Source: Hansfordia pulvinata
Lineage: Eukaryota; Ascomycota; Sordariomycetes; Xylariales
Reading direction: 5' to 3'
NCBI GenBank assembly: GCA_006538405.1
Contig: BJKQ01000019.1
Span: 124,001 to 188,000, forward strand
DNA: 64,000 nucleotides
Positions 21,859-32,799 of the stretch are shown piece after piece. Below the pieces are notes generated by a model. The model was given only the letters and a program-made list of their open reading frames with translations, did not search any database and had not been told where the DNA came from. Within the stretch, counting starts at the first letter, position 1. Every line of letters begins with the position of its first letter. The translations under genes and the position numbers were made by a program.

Positions 21859-22380
21859 ATCGAGAGGAGTGGGGTGGGGTGTGGCAATGGACGGGAATTT
21901 AAAGTCGAGATGTAACGCGGTGTAATATTGAAGCTATTCGCGAGTTTAATGTGGGAGGCTATCTGCGAGGCATCTGACCGCAGCCACTAGGTATTCGCAC
22001 CACGCGAAGCCACCTGGACTGACCAGGTATCGACATCTGACGACGGCCCTGTCCGCAGCTGGCCAGCTACGGATGCGGAAGGGTGATCAAGTGGAAGCAA
22101 CGTCTGATGATGGTTCTGGTCGCACCTTCCACGCCAGCGTGGCCGGAGCCGAATGAGAAGCAACATCTGACGACGGCAGTGCGCGCACCTTGGAAGGAAG
22201 GTACGTAAAAGTCCAAAAATCAGGAGGTCACACCTAATCACACTCGACAACCGGCAAAAAAATCGTGTCCTCTTCTCGTCCAGGAGCTTCCGCACATAGC
22301 AGCGCCCTGATCCGTCTCCTCTTCACTCCGACTCACTCACTCTTAAACCCAGATTATCCCTTAATTGAAGCTCACCACAA
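21859..22380. promoter_or_regulatory. Divergent promoter between two accessory genes
   Basis: A 522-bp intergenic region between oppositely oriented starts (21858 minus, 22381 plus). It contains two related stretches, CATCTGACGACGGC at about 22032 and 22166. A pyrimidine-rich leader and ATTATCCC precede 22381. Confidence 0.4.
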
Positions 22381-23549
22381 TGGACCCGTCAGTTCAGCCC
22401 ATCGAATCGGCCACCATGCCCATCATCAGCGAGTGGGCGGCTAAAATGGTCCGCATGATCGACAAGGGCTTCTCGATCGCCCAAATCTTCGTCATCTTAC
22501 GACAATCCCCCCTGTACGCTGAATTCAAGGTGACCGAGGACCAGAGCGTCGCCCTGGAAGTCGAGCTCCACTGGATGTCGCGCCCTCTTATTCGCAGCAT
22601 CCTGTGCAGGCACCTCGGGCCCGATCTTTGGGACATGTACGCCAAGGAGGCCAACTATAAGCATGTGTACCGGGCAGTCGACACCCCCGGCGCCTATATC
22701 GGCTTCATGCATGTCGAAGGCCGCGACGGCGCCTTCCTCACCCGGTCCGAGCTCGAGAAGCTTATCAACTCCCTTTGCAAGTACGCCACCGGCGTCGATG
22801 CCTATGATGCCGACTCTTACGGCAATACGCAGATGGACGACGACGAGCGAGAGGCGCTTCGATACTGCCGCCTTGTCGATGACTTCACCCGACCTCCAAA
22901 CGACAGGCAAGCCCTGGACTCGAGCCCTCCCTCGCAGCCCACCCAGGTCCCCGAATACCCCCGCTTCGCCCATGGCAGCAAGACAACGCCAAAGAGCGAA
23001 CGCAGCAAGCACATCCGCTATCTCACCGACTTGTTTCAGCAATTCCTGGACAAGAGCAACCAGCACGGCGGGCCCGACGCCCCTATTCACCAGTCGCCCA
23101 TGCTGGTCGGCAACACGATGGTGTTGAGCAGGCAGATGGAGTCCCTCAAGGGCAACGACAGCATGTTGCAAGCGCCAAAGACTTGGACACTGACGTACTC
23201 CATCCTTCAGATGGAAGGGGTGGATGTCCGTCCTACGATCATCCCAATGGTTCTCGCCCCCCGAGAGCAGGACGTGAACAACAGCGAGGTGTTGGGCACC
23301 ATCTTGGCGGACAGCATGCTTCCTGGGTGCGGGTTCAACGCGAAGGTGCCGGGAACGAGGCCCTTAGAGGGCCGTAACATGACTCGCGGTCTTAAGGACA
23401 ACAAAGGTCACATCGAGAACGCGGGCTGGGCCAAGGGCAACATCATCCTGACGAGGGAGAAGACGATGACCCGCGAGAAGTACGAGGCGGAGTGCGAGGC
23501 GATCCAGGCGGAGATAGACGCCATGGTTGCCAGCATTGACGAGTTGTAG
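22381..23549 (+). CDS. Uncharacterised accessory protein, about 389 residues
   Basis: The frame runs from ATG 22381 (context CACAATGG) to TAG. There is no signal peptide or membrane helix. The N-terminal half is helical (IISEWAAKMVRMIDKGFS, then IAQIFVILRQSP). The centre has PGAYIGFMHVEGRDGAF followed by LTRSELEKLINSLCKYATG, superficially like the YIG part of GIY-YIG-type domains, but the catalytic Arg/Glu pattern is not seen. The C-terminal third (LPGCGFNAKVPGTRPLEG) precedes a short coiled coil. I do not recognise the family. Codon use is slightly less GC-biased than in the flanking core genes, in line with the accessory segment. Confidence 0.65.
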
Positions 23550-23671
23550 GATGGTGATGATTCGGCAGGGGGTTTAGTCATGGTCCGTTCCCGCAGAGCT
23601 TCTATATTTTCGTGGCTCAAGTAGGCACGATGAAATACGAGATGGGCCAAAGGCCCGGCATCTGATGTCCG

Positions 23672-23940
23672 CTGATGTCCACTGCACGTGATGCGTTTGC
23701 CGTGAGACCTACCAATTGACGTCCGTCCCGTGTACTGCGTGCACGACACCTGATGTCCACCGATTCGTTTGCCGCGCGAGGCCTACTAATTAATGTCCGG
23801 CCCCGTGTGCTGCGTAGGTACCCGACACCTGATGTCCACCGATTCGTTTGCCGCACGAGGCCTACTAATCAATGTCCGGCCCCGTGTACTGCGTACCCGA
23901 CGCCTGATGTCCACTTATACGTTGCGCGAGGCTTAACATG
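23672..23940 (+). repeat. Tandem repeat, about 78-bp unit, four copies
   Basis: CTGATGTCCAC marks each unit at 23672, 23750, 23829 and 23904 (spacing 78, 79 and 75 bp). Units carry GATTCGTTTGCCGCGCGAGG and TGTCCGGCCCCGTGT. Copies 2 and 3 are nearly identical; copies 1 and 4 have diverged. Confidence 0.95.
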
Positions 23941-26046
23941 TAACAGTGGTATTCGGTTACTGGGTGTTCCTGACAGGTGTCGACCGCATCAATTGAAGCG
24001 CGCGAGTGTCCGCCTTCCGTAAGAAGCTGTCGACAGGACGCGCGCGGGCACCCCCCGGTGACATGTAAAGACGAGTCGTATCCCTAGTTCTTTCCGTGAC
24101 AGCGAGTCCCCCCTCGCGGGGAAGCTTCCCAAGCAGCTCTTTCCCGAGCACTGCTCGTAGAAGGACGCCCGCGCGAACGGCGCACACAAGTACTTTGGTC
24201 ACCACGTGTTCCAGTCGGCATCTGATGTCGTTCTCGACCGTCCATCGCGGCAGGGTGTCTGGGCTAATTCTTGTCAACAGCCGGAATCCAACCAGACTCG
24301 ACGAGCGCGTGAATTAGGGTTGCCGGCGTTTTTCATGGTTCAGCAGGTCGCCTTGTCAAAGCTTCCAAGTCCGGGGGTGCACCCAGGCGTACCTCCTCGG
24401 GCAACCAGGTGGAAGTCGCCGGTCTGCCTGACCCAGGGGCTTGGACCCCGGCCTGGTTACCTGCCCAGATGGGAAGCGTGCAATCTCGGCAGGAGCCCCG
24501 ATACGGTGGTCTAGGTAAGCTAGACTTGGCGGCGCACCTTCACATACTCGTACCCAGGTATCACAACGGGTTCAAGCATGGCCACCAGTACAACTAAGCA
24601 AGGTACCCTTTAGTCGCGCCTCATGTCCCGAGTGCAAGGTCCGGATCGCCAGACCAACGCCACGCGAAGGTGGGTTCGGCAAGAACCACTACCGCCGGCG
24701 GCTGCCGTGAGACCTCGCCAACCTCGCCGCAGACATTGGTGCTTCGACTGACGGGCGGCAGCCGGCAGCCAACCGGCTACATCCTAAGTGTCTGCACGCG
24801 TCATGGCGAGCTTGCGCTTCTTGAAGCGCTTCTAGACCGCTCGATTGGGCACAGATGTTGGCCGCATGGGCTTCAAGTTGATTCTTGGCTTGTTCGACGA
24901 GGCTCAACATCAACCTGAGTTTTTGCAGGGCGTGCTCATCGCCAATGGCAATCTGTAGAGCTTGGATGGAGATTCCCATTCCCAGTCTCTCCGCTAAGGT
25001 AATTGCTTCTGTGGTGGGATCCATTTTGGAAGATACGGTTATTCTGTCGGCGATGGCAAAAACGACTGGGTGTGGGTGTTGGGAAGCTGGAAGACCACCA
25101 CACAGGGAGATCCGGCGGCCGGCCAGATCGCCATTGCACTTTCGTTCCGACATTGGAAGTCGCGATTCGCAGCCATCAGTTAGCGCGCCTGCCCGAATCA
25201 CGCATCCATGGAAGGAAGGTACGTGCAATGGGTATTTTCCTAGATGCATTCAATGTTGGGAAGACGGGTAAGGTGCCTTCTTTCTGCTAGCACAAAGCAA
25301 TCAGGTCCATCTATTTACTGTTTATTTGAGCTCATCGCCTAGGCAAAAGCGACAGGTAACATTGTGCCCTATGCTGGTGGTAGGAAAACAGTCCTGACAG
25401 TCCACTGGACGCTTTCATGCACTGCAGGGCATTGCCCACTCCCTTCGGACGGCTACTCTCGAGTGAAACCTCTCTGCCCTTGTCGCGACAATCGGCGACA
25501 GCTTCCAACGGCAATTACATTGGCCGGAAAACACCCGATCGCTGCTGTGTCCACGCCCGCGCGGGCTCGCATCCTGACCACCGGGCACCTGCCTTGGCTG
25601 AAATACGTACGCGCATGCAGGTGCAGCCTCCTGAACGCTGGGCACCTGCCGTGGCTATCCACGAGCGAAGCCATGGCAAGAGCAAACGTGCCCCCCTGTG
25701 CTGGCCATTTACCTACCTACCCTGTGTACTTCATACGCCTGCCGGTCGATTGGAAACATCGTGCCGCCGAGTCGATGCTACAGAAATGGCTGCTCCCTGC
25801 GCCCCGACAGACGAGTATCAGAACATGACTGAACATAAGTACCTACATAGAATAAATTAAGGTAGGTACATGTAGGTAAGTAAATGGGTGCATACATGTA
25901 GGTAAGGTTATCGCGAAACGCCCATCATGCCAACTTGAGTGACCTGAGCCTCCCATGATCTACCTTAGGTGCCTTGGAAAGCCATTCAACTACACCCCCG
26001 TCAAGCACATCCGTGAAACTACACCACAGTCAAGCCCATCGTCCCA
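23941..26046. other. Gene-poor, less GC-rich stretch
   Basis: About 2.1 kb without a convincing gene. A minus-strand frame from ATG at about 25024 (ERLGMGISIQALQIAIGDEH, then LMLSLVEQAKNQLEAHAAN) looks helical and could be a gene remnant, but lacks a good end. GTAGGTA/TACCTAC-type short repeats lie at 25840-25915. No transposase or integrase motif was found. Confidence 0.45.
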
Positions 26047-26979
26047 ATGGCGTCTCCTGAGGAGGTCTCGGCTCTCGCGGCCGAATTCGTCAGGTACGCA
26101 ACTCGAATGGAGATGCTCTTTGATGCGGGTGACGACGCCAGTCAAGCGTGGGGCTTCATCGTCGCCCAAGCCAGCTTGGCTGCAACCCGCCTCGAGGAGG
26201 TCGTCAGTGGCTGGGCAGCCCTGCAGACGGACCGGGCCCAAGTCACGGACATGGAGCGAGACGTGGGCCAAAGGCAGCAGGACGTGGCTCGGAGAGAAGA
26301 CGAGTCGACAAGGAGGGAGCGGACCCTCACCGACAAAGAACTCGAGTTGACGAGGAGGGAGGAGGATCTCGCCGAGAGGGAGAGGCTCGTCGACTCCAAA
26401 ACCGAGGAGTTAACCGCCCAGCAACGGCGGCAGACAAATAGGACCGCCGAGCAGATGGCGACCCGCCGGCAGCTGGAGGTCGACGAAGAGAGGCTCCGGG
26501 GCGAGACCCAAAGTCTCGAACGATTGCGGCAAGACCTCGAGACGACGAGCCAGACGCTCAAATGCGAACGCGAGGCTGTCGCCGACAAGGACAAGCAGCT
26601 GAGCCAGAAAGCTCAAGAACTGGGCCAGAAAGCTCAGCATCTCGACGACATCACCAAAGAGGCCGCTCGCCGAGAAGCTGCCGTGGAAGAGTCGGAAGCC
26701 CGGCTGCGCAAGTGGGAGAGCGAATCGCAGAAGACCGCAGCCACGCTAGCACAGGTAGCCCAGTCGCTGTCGTCAATGCAGCTCTCCGCCGACAGGACGA
26801 CACAGCTGGAGACTGACCTGGCTGCGGCAAAGGCCGCTGTGGCGGCCGGCGAGAAGGCACTGGTGGACCTGCGCAGCAACCACGAGTCTGAGCTTGAGGC
26901 GGAGCGCAAAAAGGCGGACGAGGCGGACAAAGCAGCCAAGGCGGCTGAGCACAGATTGGAGGAGTTGCGTGCCAGATAG
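26047..26979 (+). CDS. Coiled-coil accessory protein, 310 residues
   Basis: A single frame from ATG 26047 to TAG 26979. The first 65 residues form a compact helical head (MASPEEVSALAAEFVRYATR). Residue 70 onward is one long, highly charged coiled coil (RREEDLAERERLVDSKTEEL and similar), with QKAQELGQKAQHLDDI in the middle and Ala/Lys-rich heptads at the end. There is no cysteine cluster, signal peptide or enzyme motif. Its build parallels the 1,100-residue coiled-coil protein at 18.6-21.9 kb without evident sequence identity. Function is unknown. Confidence 0.65.
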   Translation: MASPEEVSALAAEFVRYATRMEMLFDAGDDASQAWGFIVAQASLAATRLEEVVSGWAALQTDRAQVTDMERDVGQRQQDVARREDESTRRERTLTDKELELTRREEDLAERERLVDSKTEELTAQQRRQTNRTAEQMATRRQLEVDEERLRGETQSLERLRQDLETTSQTLKCEREAVADKDKQLSQKAQELGQKAQHLDDITKEAARREAAVEESEARLRKWESESQKTAATLAQVAQSLSSMQLSADRTTQLETDLAAAKAAVAAGEKALVDLRSNHESELEAERKKADEADKAAKAAEHRLEELRAR

Positions 26980-27307
26980 AACTAGTAACTACAGGGTACG
27001 CAGGCTCTGTGAGACGAATGACGAGTGTGGTTCTATTGGCTGTTTTTGAGTCGCTCGCGGCGGCTAGCGTACGCGCATGCCCCAGACCCACGTGCCCGCT
27101 AAATCGAAACGAGTACATGATCATGTAGCGAGAATCATCTCATCCCGCTATTGGTGTAAGAGCCAATCCACAGGCCAATTCGGGCAGGTAATGTCTCACA
27201 AGTCCTTTGCGGCTGTCCAGGTGAGGCTATTCCCAACAGCCCGGATCTACCCACCCATGTCTCTCGTGCCAGTCACTGAGGCATTTTGTCAATCCCGCAC
27301 CATCGAA

Positions 27308-28060
27308 ATGGAGGACAAGCAGCCTCGTGCCCCGGTCGCTGCCCCGGGCGGTGCCGCAACCGCTGTTTCCGACGATGTTTCTGGGGGCCGGCGCAAAGGA
27401 GTCACCCCGAGCCAGCATGACCAGAATTTCGGCAGTCTTCCTAAGATTCCTACAAGTGAGGAGATAGAAAGCTTCCGCCAAACTGTACTGGCACATGGGC
27501 GCGTGGAAGCACGGATCCCTGCCTCCGGTGGCCTCCCATTTACCCTAGTGGGACTGGGGCTGCGCCGCGAAGTCGGTAGCGGGGACGGTACAGCAACGGC
27601 ACTCCGCGACCGACCCGAGCATCTCTGAGTACCGGCAGCAGCAACCGCAGGGGGAAAACTAGCAGCAACCGCAGGAGGAAAACCAGCAGCAACAGCAGAA
27701 TGAGCAGCAGCAGCAGCCCAGCAAGAGCAAGAACCCCCGCAACAACCCCAACAGCAACAACAACAACAGCAACAGCAAGAACCCCTGCGACGACTCCAAC
27801 AGCAGCAGCAGCAGCAGCGTAGCCGACCTGGTCCTGAACGACACCAGCGACACACTTCCCGCTCGGCACCTTACGTCACCCAACAAGGGTCTGAGTCAAG
27901 TCCCTCTCATGGCTCAAGTCGCCCCCGCAACAAGAAGTAGTAGAGCAGTCTTGACGCACCGATCAGGAAGACGAAACCGAGAGAGCCTAGGCGGCTGTTG
28001 CTGTCAAGACGCTGTGCCAGAGTCCGTAAATGGGAATGTGTACGGAGTTTGACCATCAGT
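27308..28060 (+). pseudogene. Decaying Gln/Asn-rich gene
   Basis: An ATG at 27308 opens 106 codons (MEDKQPRAPVAAPGG, later TSEEIESFRQTVLAHGR) ending at TGA 27628. One frame over, the text continues as TVQQRHSATDPSISEYRQQQ, then Gln/Asn/Ser-rich coding built on CAG/CAA/AAC repeats to about 28050, interrupted by a TAG at about 27660. Removing one G from the GGGG run near 27585 would join the parts. This looks like a low-complexity protein gene broken by a frameshift and a stop. Because of the simple repeats it could also be non-coding. Confidence 0.35.
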
Positions 28061-29021
28061 GAGGATCCATTTGTTACGGCGGTGGACAGCGAAAGTAGGA
28101 ATCGGCATGGAGCGGACTGTGTCCGCCACCCACTGGGCCTGTACTTGATGCTCTCAGGTCGGTTGGCTCCCGGTAGCGAGAGACGAGAGCTGCGAATATA
28201 GCAATCATGAGCGACGTTTGTTGAAAGATGTTGACCCGTGCGCCGTTCACCTGAGCCTACCACCTTGATAAGGTGCACCAGTATTCCATGGCTGGTATCT
28301 ACATGTCTTGCAGGTCGTTCCTGCCTACAGTCTGGCAGCAGGGTTGTGTAGGGAAACTGCACTGTCGGAGGCGGCGAATTGGAACGTCTCCCAATACAAC
28401 ATCCTTACGATCGTCTGCTCGATCCACTGCTTTCGGTTCCATGTGTGCTGTCCGCTGGCTTCACGCCTTGGTGTTCTTGAGTCTCTCACGGTCCTTGTGG
28501 GGCATGGTTGCAGACATGGATCTTCGTTTCACTCCTGAAGACGAAGACCCATTCCTTCATCGGCTGTGAATGGTGCCCTGGCTTAGGCCACCACAGGTAT
28601 CTACCGCCCGCCTGTGCGCGACACCTCATAATGCAGGCGACAGGCGCAGGTCACGATATCGATGACAATGAAGCTGCTCCGCGTGGATGGTTAGGCGTAA
28701 ACACCGCCAGACTATTGCAGGTGCCGTGAGAGGGCATCTTGTAGTTGATGGGACTGGCTGTCTGAAAGTAGAATGCGGAGGTGAAGGGTCGTCAAAGGAC
28801 TTACGCGAGATCACCGTCACAGTTGGGTAAGGTAGGTATCGCAGTGCTATTCCTGTCACGAGACTCAGGCATGCTTTGATTGCCACATTGGAGTTGCCCG
28901 CCAGCAACATACTAGAAACAGGACCTGTATCTCAGCCGACCCATGCGCAACGCCCTTATATCCACTCGCCCGTCTCTAAGCCCATTCAGTCGCCGCCTTA
29001 AGATCCTTCAGCAGCCAGCTC
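28061..29021. other. Intergenic, no gene seen
   Basis: No frame here combines a good start, splice sites and a coding-like composition. Confidence 0.5.
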
Positions 29022-29489
29022 TCAAAGCCTCTTCAACAGAATCATGCCCTTGGCCCGGGGGTCGTCTTCGCCCTGGAAGGGTTTGTCGCCGATGGCGGTC
29101 CAGTCCCGCATCGTCTTGAGAGAGTGGACCAGGCACATGTTCTGACCACTGAACGAGTTGTCGACGTTGTACCAGACCTCAGTCCGAATTTTCTTCTGCT
29201 TTTGCAGGTACTCGAAAAAGGCACGCTGCTTGCCGACCAGGGCGTCCTTGATTCTGGTGTCGGCGGTGACTTCGGGTCGTGGGTCGCAGTCCCAGACCAA
29301 GAGGGCCTTGCCGCCGGCCGGGCGCTGGATGATGGCCACCCATTCTTTCTGATCCCCCGCATTCTGGAAGGAGACCACCCTTGCATGGATATAGGGTGCT
29401 CCAGTCGCAGAGCTCAGACCTGAGAGGTAGCCGGCCAGCTGGTCTCCGGTGAGATCAAGATCCGCAGGGGGGTCGTCGAGAGGGGCCAT
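29022..29489 (-). CDS. Uncharacterised accessory protein, 155 residues
   Basis: A complete frame: ATG at 29489, stop at 29022. The protein is soluble and globular-looking. Features: DPPADLDLTGDQLAGYLSGL, then EWVAIIQRPAGGKALLVWDC with alternating hydrophobics, a helix IKDALVGKQRAFFEYLQKQK, then VWYNVDNSFSGQNMCLVHSL. No family is recognised; the Cys within GQNMCLVHS may be functional, but nothing around it proves a peptidase. About 180-220 bp upstream lies a copy of the element also found upstream of the 33.6-kb gene. Confidence 0.65.
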   Translation of the reverse strand: MAPLDDPPADLDLTGDQLAGYLSGLSSATGAPYIHARVVSFQNAGDQKEWVAIIQRPAGGKALLVWDCDPRPEVTADTRIKDALVGKQRAFFEYLQKQKKIRTEVWYNVDNSFSGQNMCLVHSLKTMRDWTAIGDKPFQGEDDPRAKGMILLKRL

Positions 29490-29666
29490 TTCGTGATGCT
29501 GATTGAAGGAAATTCTTGAAAATCGAACTTAGGCAGGTTGAGAAAGGTGGTTTGATGGGAGAGAGAGATGAAGAGAAGGGTGAGAATTGGGCGCTGGAGT
29601 TAGGCAATTGCTGTGGGAAGTCTTGCTTTCAGTTCAAGTGTCCATACGGCTGTGGTCCCTTTGGCC

Positions 29667-29702
29667 ATGGATCGGGCTCGCTCCAATCATTCAATACACG
29701 GA
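29667..29702 (-). promoter_or_regulatory. Shared upstream element, copy 1
   Basis: A 36-bp segment (ATGGATCGGGCTCGCTCCAA, then TCATTCAATACACGGA) matching 33848-33883 at all but two positions. It lies about 180 bp upstream of the minus-strand gene starting at 29489. It contains a CCAAT box and the CATTSAATG-like core. Confidence 0.55.
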
Positions 29703-31151
29703 GCCTGCTCTGTCCCCTGGGAACCCAGCAAAGAGTCACTAGCCTTGGGCCTTTACGGGCGCTTTTGGTTTCTCGTTTCTTCTTAGCAGTCACCCTTGTG
29801 ACTCTTCCCTACCAGTCCGAGGGGCCCTCCATATCGGGCTTAGTAGCGTGTCTAGCGACGGCGGCACCCGACGGCAGTCCTGGAGGTGTGATAATCGAAC
29901 AGCACAGCTCTCTACTCCCTTACCATCCCCACCATCTCCCCATAGCCCCCAACTCGTCGTGCCTTTTGGCGTGCCTGGAGCGAGGAAGGTGCTTTGAGGC
30001 TTCCTTGGGCGCCTTCTCGCGCCCAATGGTCCCTCATGAGGTCTGACCCCGGTGTTTGGATGACCCTCACAACACCACGGTCATCAAGACTTCCACGGGG
30101 GCGGACGTGGCGTGTCATGGCGATCACGGCCCGTCCTATTATCTAAGCGCTCAGGCGTCTCACACGTGTTGTAGTCTCACTTTTGTCGGTTGTCAGCTGT
30201 CGACCGCGGGTCTTCCCCTCCGGTCGTGGTCCTGCCTGTCTGTATAGGCACCTTCTGATTGGAGCACCCGTTGGGCAGAATTAGCTACGCAGGTCCTGAT
30301 GATGGGTCTGTGCCTTGGGTCTGGCGGTTTGAGATCACGGGGACTACCACAATCCACCTCACTCTCTCAGCTCTTTGCTTCTCTCAGCTATTTAGCTCGC
30401 GTTGCGGCCAGTCGGCGCCATACCTAGCCGGCTTCATGACTGAACACCACATCACAGTCGAGTCTGCCATTCCGAATCCAAGTCTCCAGCCTACGCGCCC
30501 GGGCTTGCACCAGCTGAGATAAGGTGTGTGACGGCCGAACGGCTGCTGCGAAATGCCAGGTGGCAGAAATTCTCTTCGTGTGGTGTTCATCACTATTGGA
30601 AGGCGCGATCAGTCCTGGGCGACTCCATGTACCTTTGTGCCACGAAGCGCAGATGGAAGTCGAGACTCTTCGTGGTCGGCAGGAGCCCCTCTAGTGAGCC
30701 AGACGAACCGGCCCAATCGCGGCTTCCTCATATACCTGTGCAGCGCCCCAGGGATGGCACTGCAAATTGGCAGTTCCCGCCCTTCCAGGCGGACATCGAA
30801 CTTAGCCTCATACATCACACTTCCCCCTCTCACGACCGCCTTTGCACATGTGTGCCTCTGCTGAGCACGCTACCGTTGTGAATGCCCTCACCCACATTGG
30901 GCACCCTCTCCTACGCGTCTTTTCCACACGTCCGACGTCCTCCTTCATGAGACCCCCGTTGCCGGCCATGTCTCATACGTCGCAGCTCTGCCCTGACTGC
31001 CTACATCACAGCCATCGCCGCGCGAACCTCCAATCTTGCTTCGGCAATCCCCCTCCAGATAAGTACACACTGGAGTCCCATCATCAGCAGGTTCATCAGA
31101 CACCGTATATTGCGGTCGTCTTGGACCCGCCTGCCGCGCCCCCTTACCTTC
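29703..31151. other. Intergenic, no gene seen
   Basis: About 1.4 kb with only short unsupported frames. An open stretch without ATG from 30951 leads into the weak candidate at 31152. Confidence 0.45.
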
Positions 31152-31443
31152 ATGCTGTCCCACCTGCACCTCTCGTCCCATGTCAACCTGTTAGAATCTC
31201 TCAACGAGCCGGTCGCCACCCTCGCTGCCGTCGCAAACCTCGACAGGTCCCGTGTAAGTCTCACCCTCAAAGTGCTTTCATATTGGATATCAGCATCACT
31301 TTGTTCCTGCCCACATGTCCCGCGCACTCTGCCTTGTGTATTTGTAGGCTCTGGGTGATGCGCATCGGTCCTGTGGCAGCATGCGAAGGCCCCCGAGTGC
31401 CTCAGTCCCTGATGGGGGGCGACCTCGAAAACGCAGGGACTGA
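31152..31443 (+). CDS. Possible small spliced gene, weak
   Basis: ATG 31152 opens MLSHLHLSSHVNLLESL and reaches a strong donor, CGT/GTAAGT, at 31254. The acceptor TTTGTAG at 31347 restores frame into ALGDAHRSCGSMRRPPSAS and ends GGRPRKRRD at TGA 31443: 65 residues in all, with a basic end. The upstream frame stays open back to 30951 without an ATG, so the true 5' exon may be elsewhere or lost. The support is a good donor, a good acceptor and frame continuity only. Confidence 0.25.
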
Positions 31444-31504
31444 AGCACTTGGGACCGTCGCATGCTGCTTTGCCAAGTACCTCAATATTCTTCCAATTTT
31501 GTGA

Positions 31505-31870
31505 TTAACCTCCCAAAGTTGGGAGCCATTTTCCCAATTCCTGGTTGGGATTCTCCTCCCAAAAGTGGGAGCCATTTTCCCAATTCCTGGTTGGGACTTA
31601 CCTCCCAAAAGTGGGAGCCATTTTCCCAATTCTCGATTGAGATTCTCCTCCCAAAAGTGGGCAACATTAACCGCGTTTCAGCACAGTAGGTACCAGGTAT
31701 CGTCCTGTTCCCAATTCTCGATTGAGATTCTCCTCCCAAAAGTGGGCAACATTTACCGTGTTTCAGCACAGTAGGTACCAGGTATCGTCCTGTTCCCAAT
31801 TCTCGATTGAGATTCTCCTCCCAAAAGTGGGCAATATATACCGCGTTTCAGCACAGAGGTACGTCCTGCT
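31505..31870 (+). repeat. Nested tandem array with hairpin-forming units
   Basis: About four copies of a 46-bp unit centred on CTCCCAAAAGTGGGAG (near-palindromic, at about 31510, 31556, 31601 and 31647) pass into three copies of an 85-bp unit (starting about 31647, 31732 and 31817) that adds CCGCGTTTCAGCACAGTAGG and ACCAGGTATCGTCCTGTTC. The 85-bp copies are almost identical. Confidence 0.95.
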
Positions 31871-31977
31871 AGTAGCCCACCACCACTCGTAGTGCCTGGC
31901 CCTCTACATCTCCTGGTTCCGACACCGAGCTTAGCCGCGCGGTGCTCACGGAGTTGTCTGCTCCTTTCAAGCCGGCG

Positions 31978-32427
31978 TCAGGACTCAGGTTCAGACATGG
32001 CTGTCGTCTCCATCTGGGTCGTGAAGGTGGCGAGTGGCAGGTGCAGAGCAGCAGCGTTGCCATGCATCGCAAGCCAGCGAAGGCGCTCGCTGTCGGTTCG
32101 TCTCGCGACCGATGGACGGCATGGAGGGCGAGGCGGCAGATGTGTCATTGACAGGTCTCCATTACGAGCGGCAGCATGGCCGGTGTGGCCGACATTCTGG
32201 TCATAATGACCTCCACGACCAGCGTTGCCGCTCTGTGTATTATGACTGCCTCTAGCAGCGTTGCTGTTGCTGCCCTCAGCAGCGTTATGGCTGCTGCCCT
32301 AGGCAGCGGCGTTGCTGTCGCTGCCCTCAGCAGCGTTATGGCTGCTGCCCTCAGCAGCGGCGTTGCCGCGCTGAGGCTGCGCGAAGCCTTCGGCCCGCAT
32401 CCACCAGTGCTTGGGCTTGGGAGGCAT
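31978..32427 (-). pseudogene. Truncated, stop-containing copy of the 33.6-kb gene
   Basis: It starts MPPKPKHWWMRAEGF and continues QPQRGNAAAEGS, then NTQSGNAGRGGHYDQN and HTGHAAARNG, closely following the first 65 residues of the protein at 33639-32800. A TAG at 32299-32301 interrupts the frame at codon 43; the same frame then stays open to 31978. The middle is expanded by copies of an 18-39-bp GCAGCAGCCATAACGCTGCT-type repeat. Homology is lost after about residue 85. Even the CAT/ATC-rich leader before the ATG is shared. I read it as a partial duplicate now decaying. Confidence 0.75.
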
Positions 32428-32799
32428 GATGATGATGATGAAGGGATCCATCGCACGGATGCAATGCTTTCCCGGAGCGAGATCGGATGATGACAAGAGG
32501 CCACTCCCGAGAACCCAGGGGGATGACCGAAGATGGCCACCAAGGCCTTCGCCGACAATGCCTTCAGTGAGGACCGTTGCAGGCTGCTGGGGCTATTGAA
32601 GAGAAGAGCAAGCTTACGACACGACATCACACGAGGTAACACGGAGGGACAGATAACATTGCAGAGAAAGTTGAAGCATTGTGTCTCAATCGTACCAAGC
32701 GGCACGAGGCCGAACCTAAACGCAAACCACCAGACCCAGCTTGCCCCGCCCACGTCTAGTCGTAGTCCATCAGCTCGTCGCCCTCAGCCGCTCGCAAAG

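Noticed and set aside
22381..23549. GIY-YIG nuclease assignment for the 389-residue protein
   Set aside because: Only the AYIGFMH segment is reminiscent; catalytic Arg and Glu in the expected spacing are not visible.
23941..26046. Possible transposable element in the less GC-rich stretch
   Set aside because: No terminal repeats, no target-site duplication and no transposase, integrase or reverse-transcriptase motif were found.
27540..27886. Minus-strand poly-Leu/Val frames resembling membrane proteins
   Set aside because: They are the complement of CAG/CAA repeats; hydrophobicity is an artefact.
29022..29489. Cysteine peptidase assignment based on GQNMCLVHSL
   Set aside because: No matching His/Asp context of any peptidase clan was recognisable in 155 residues.
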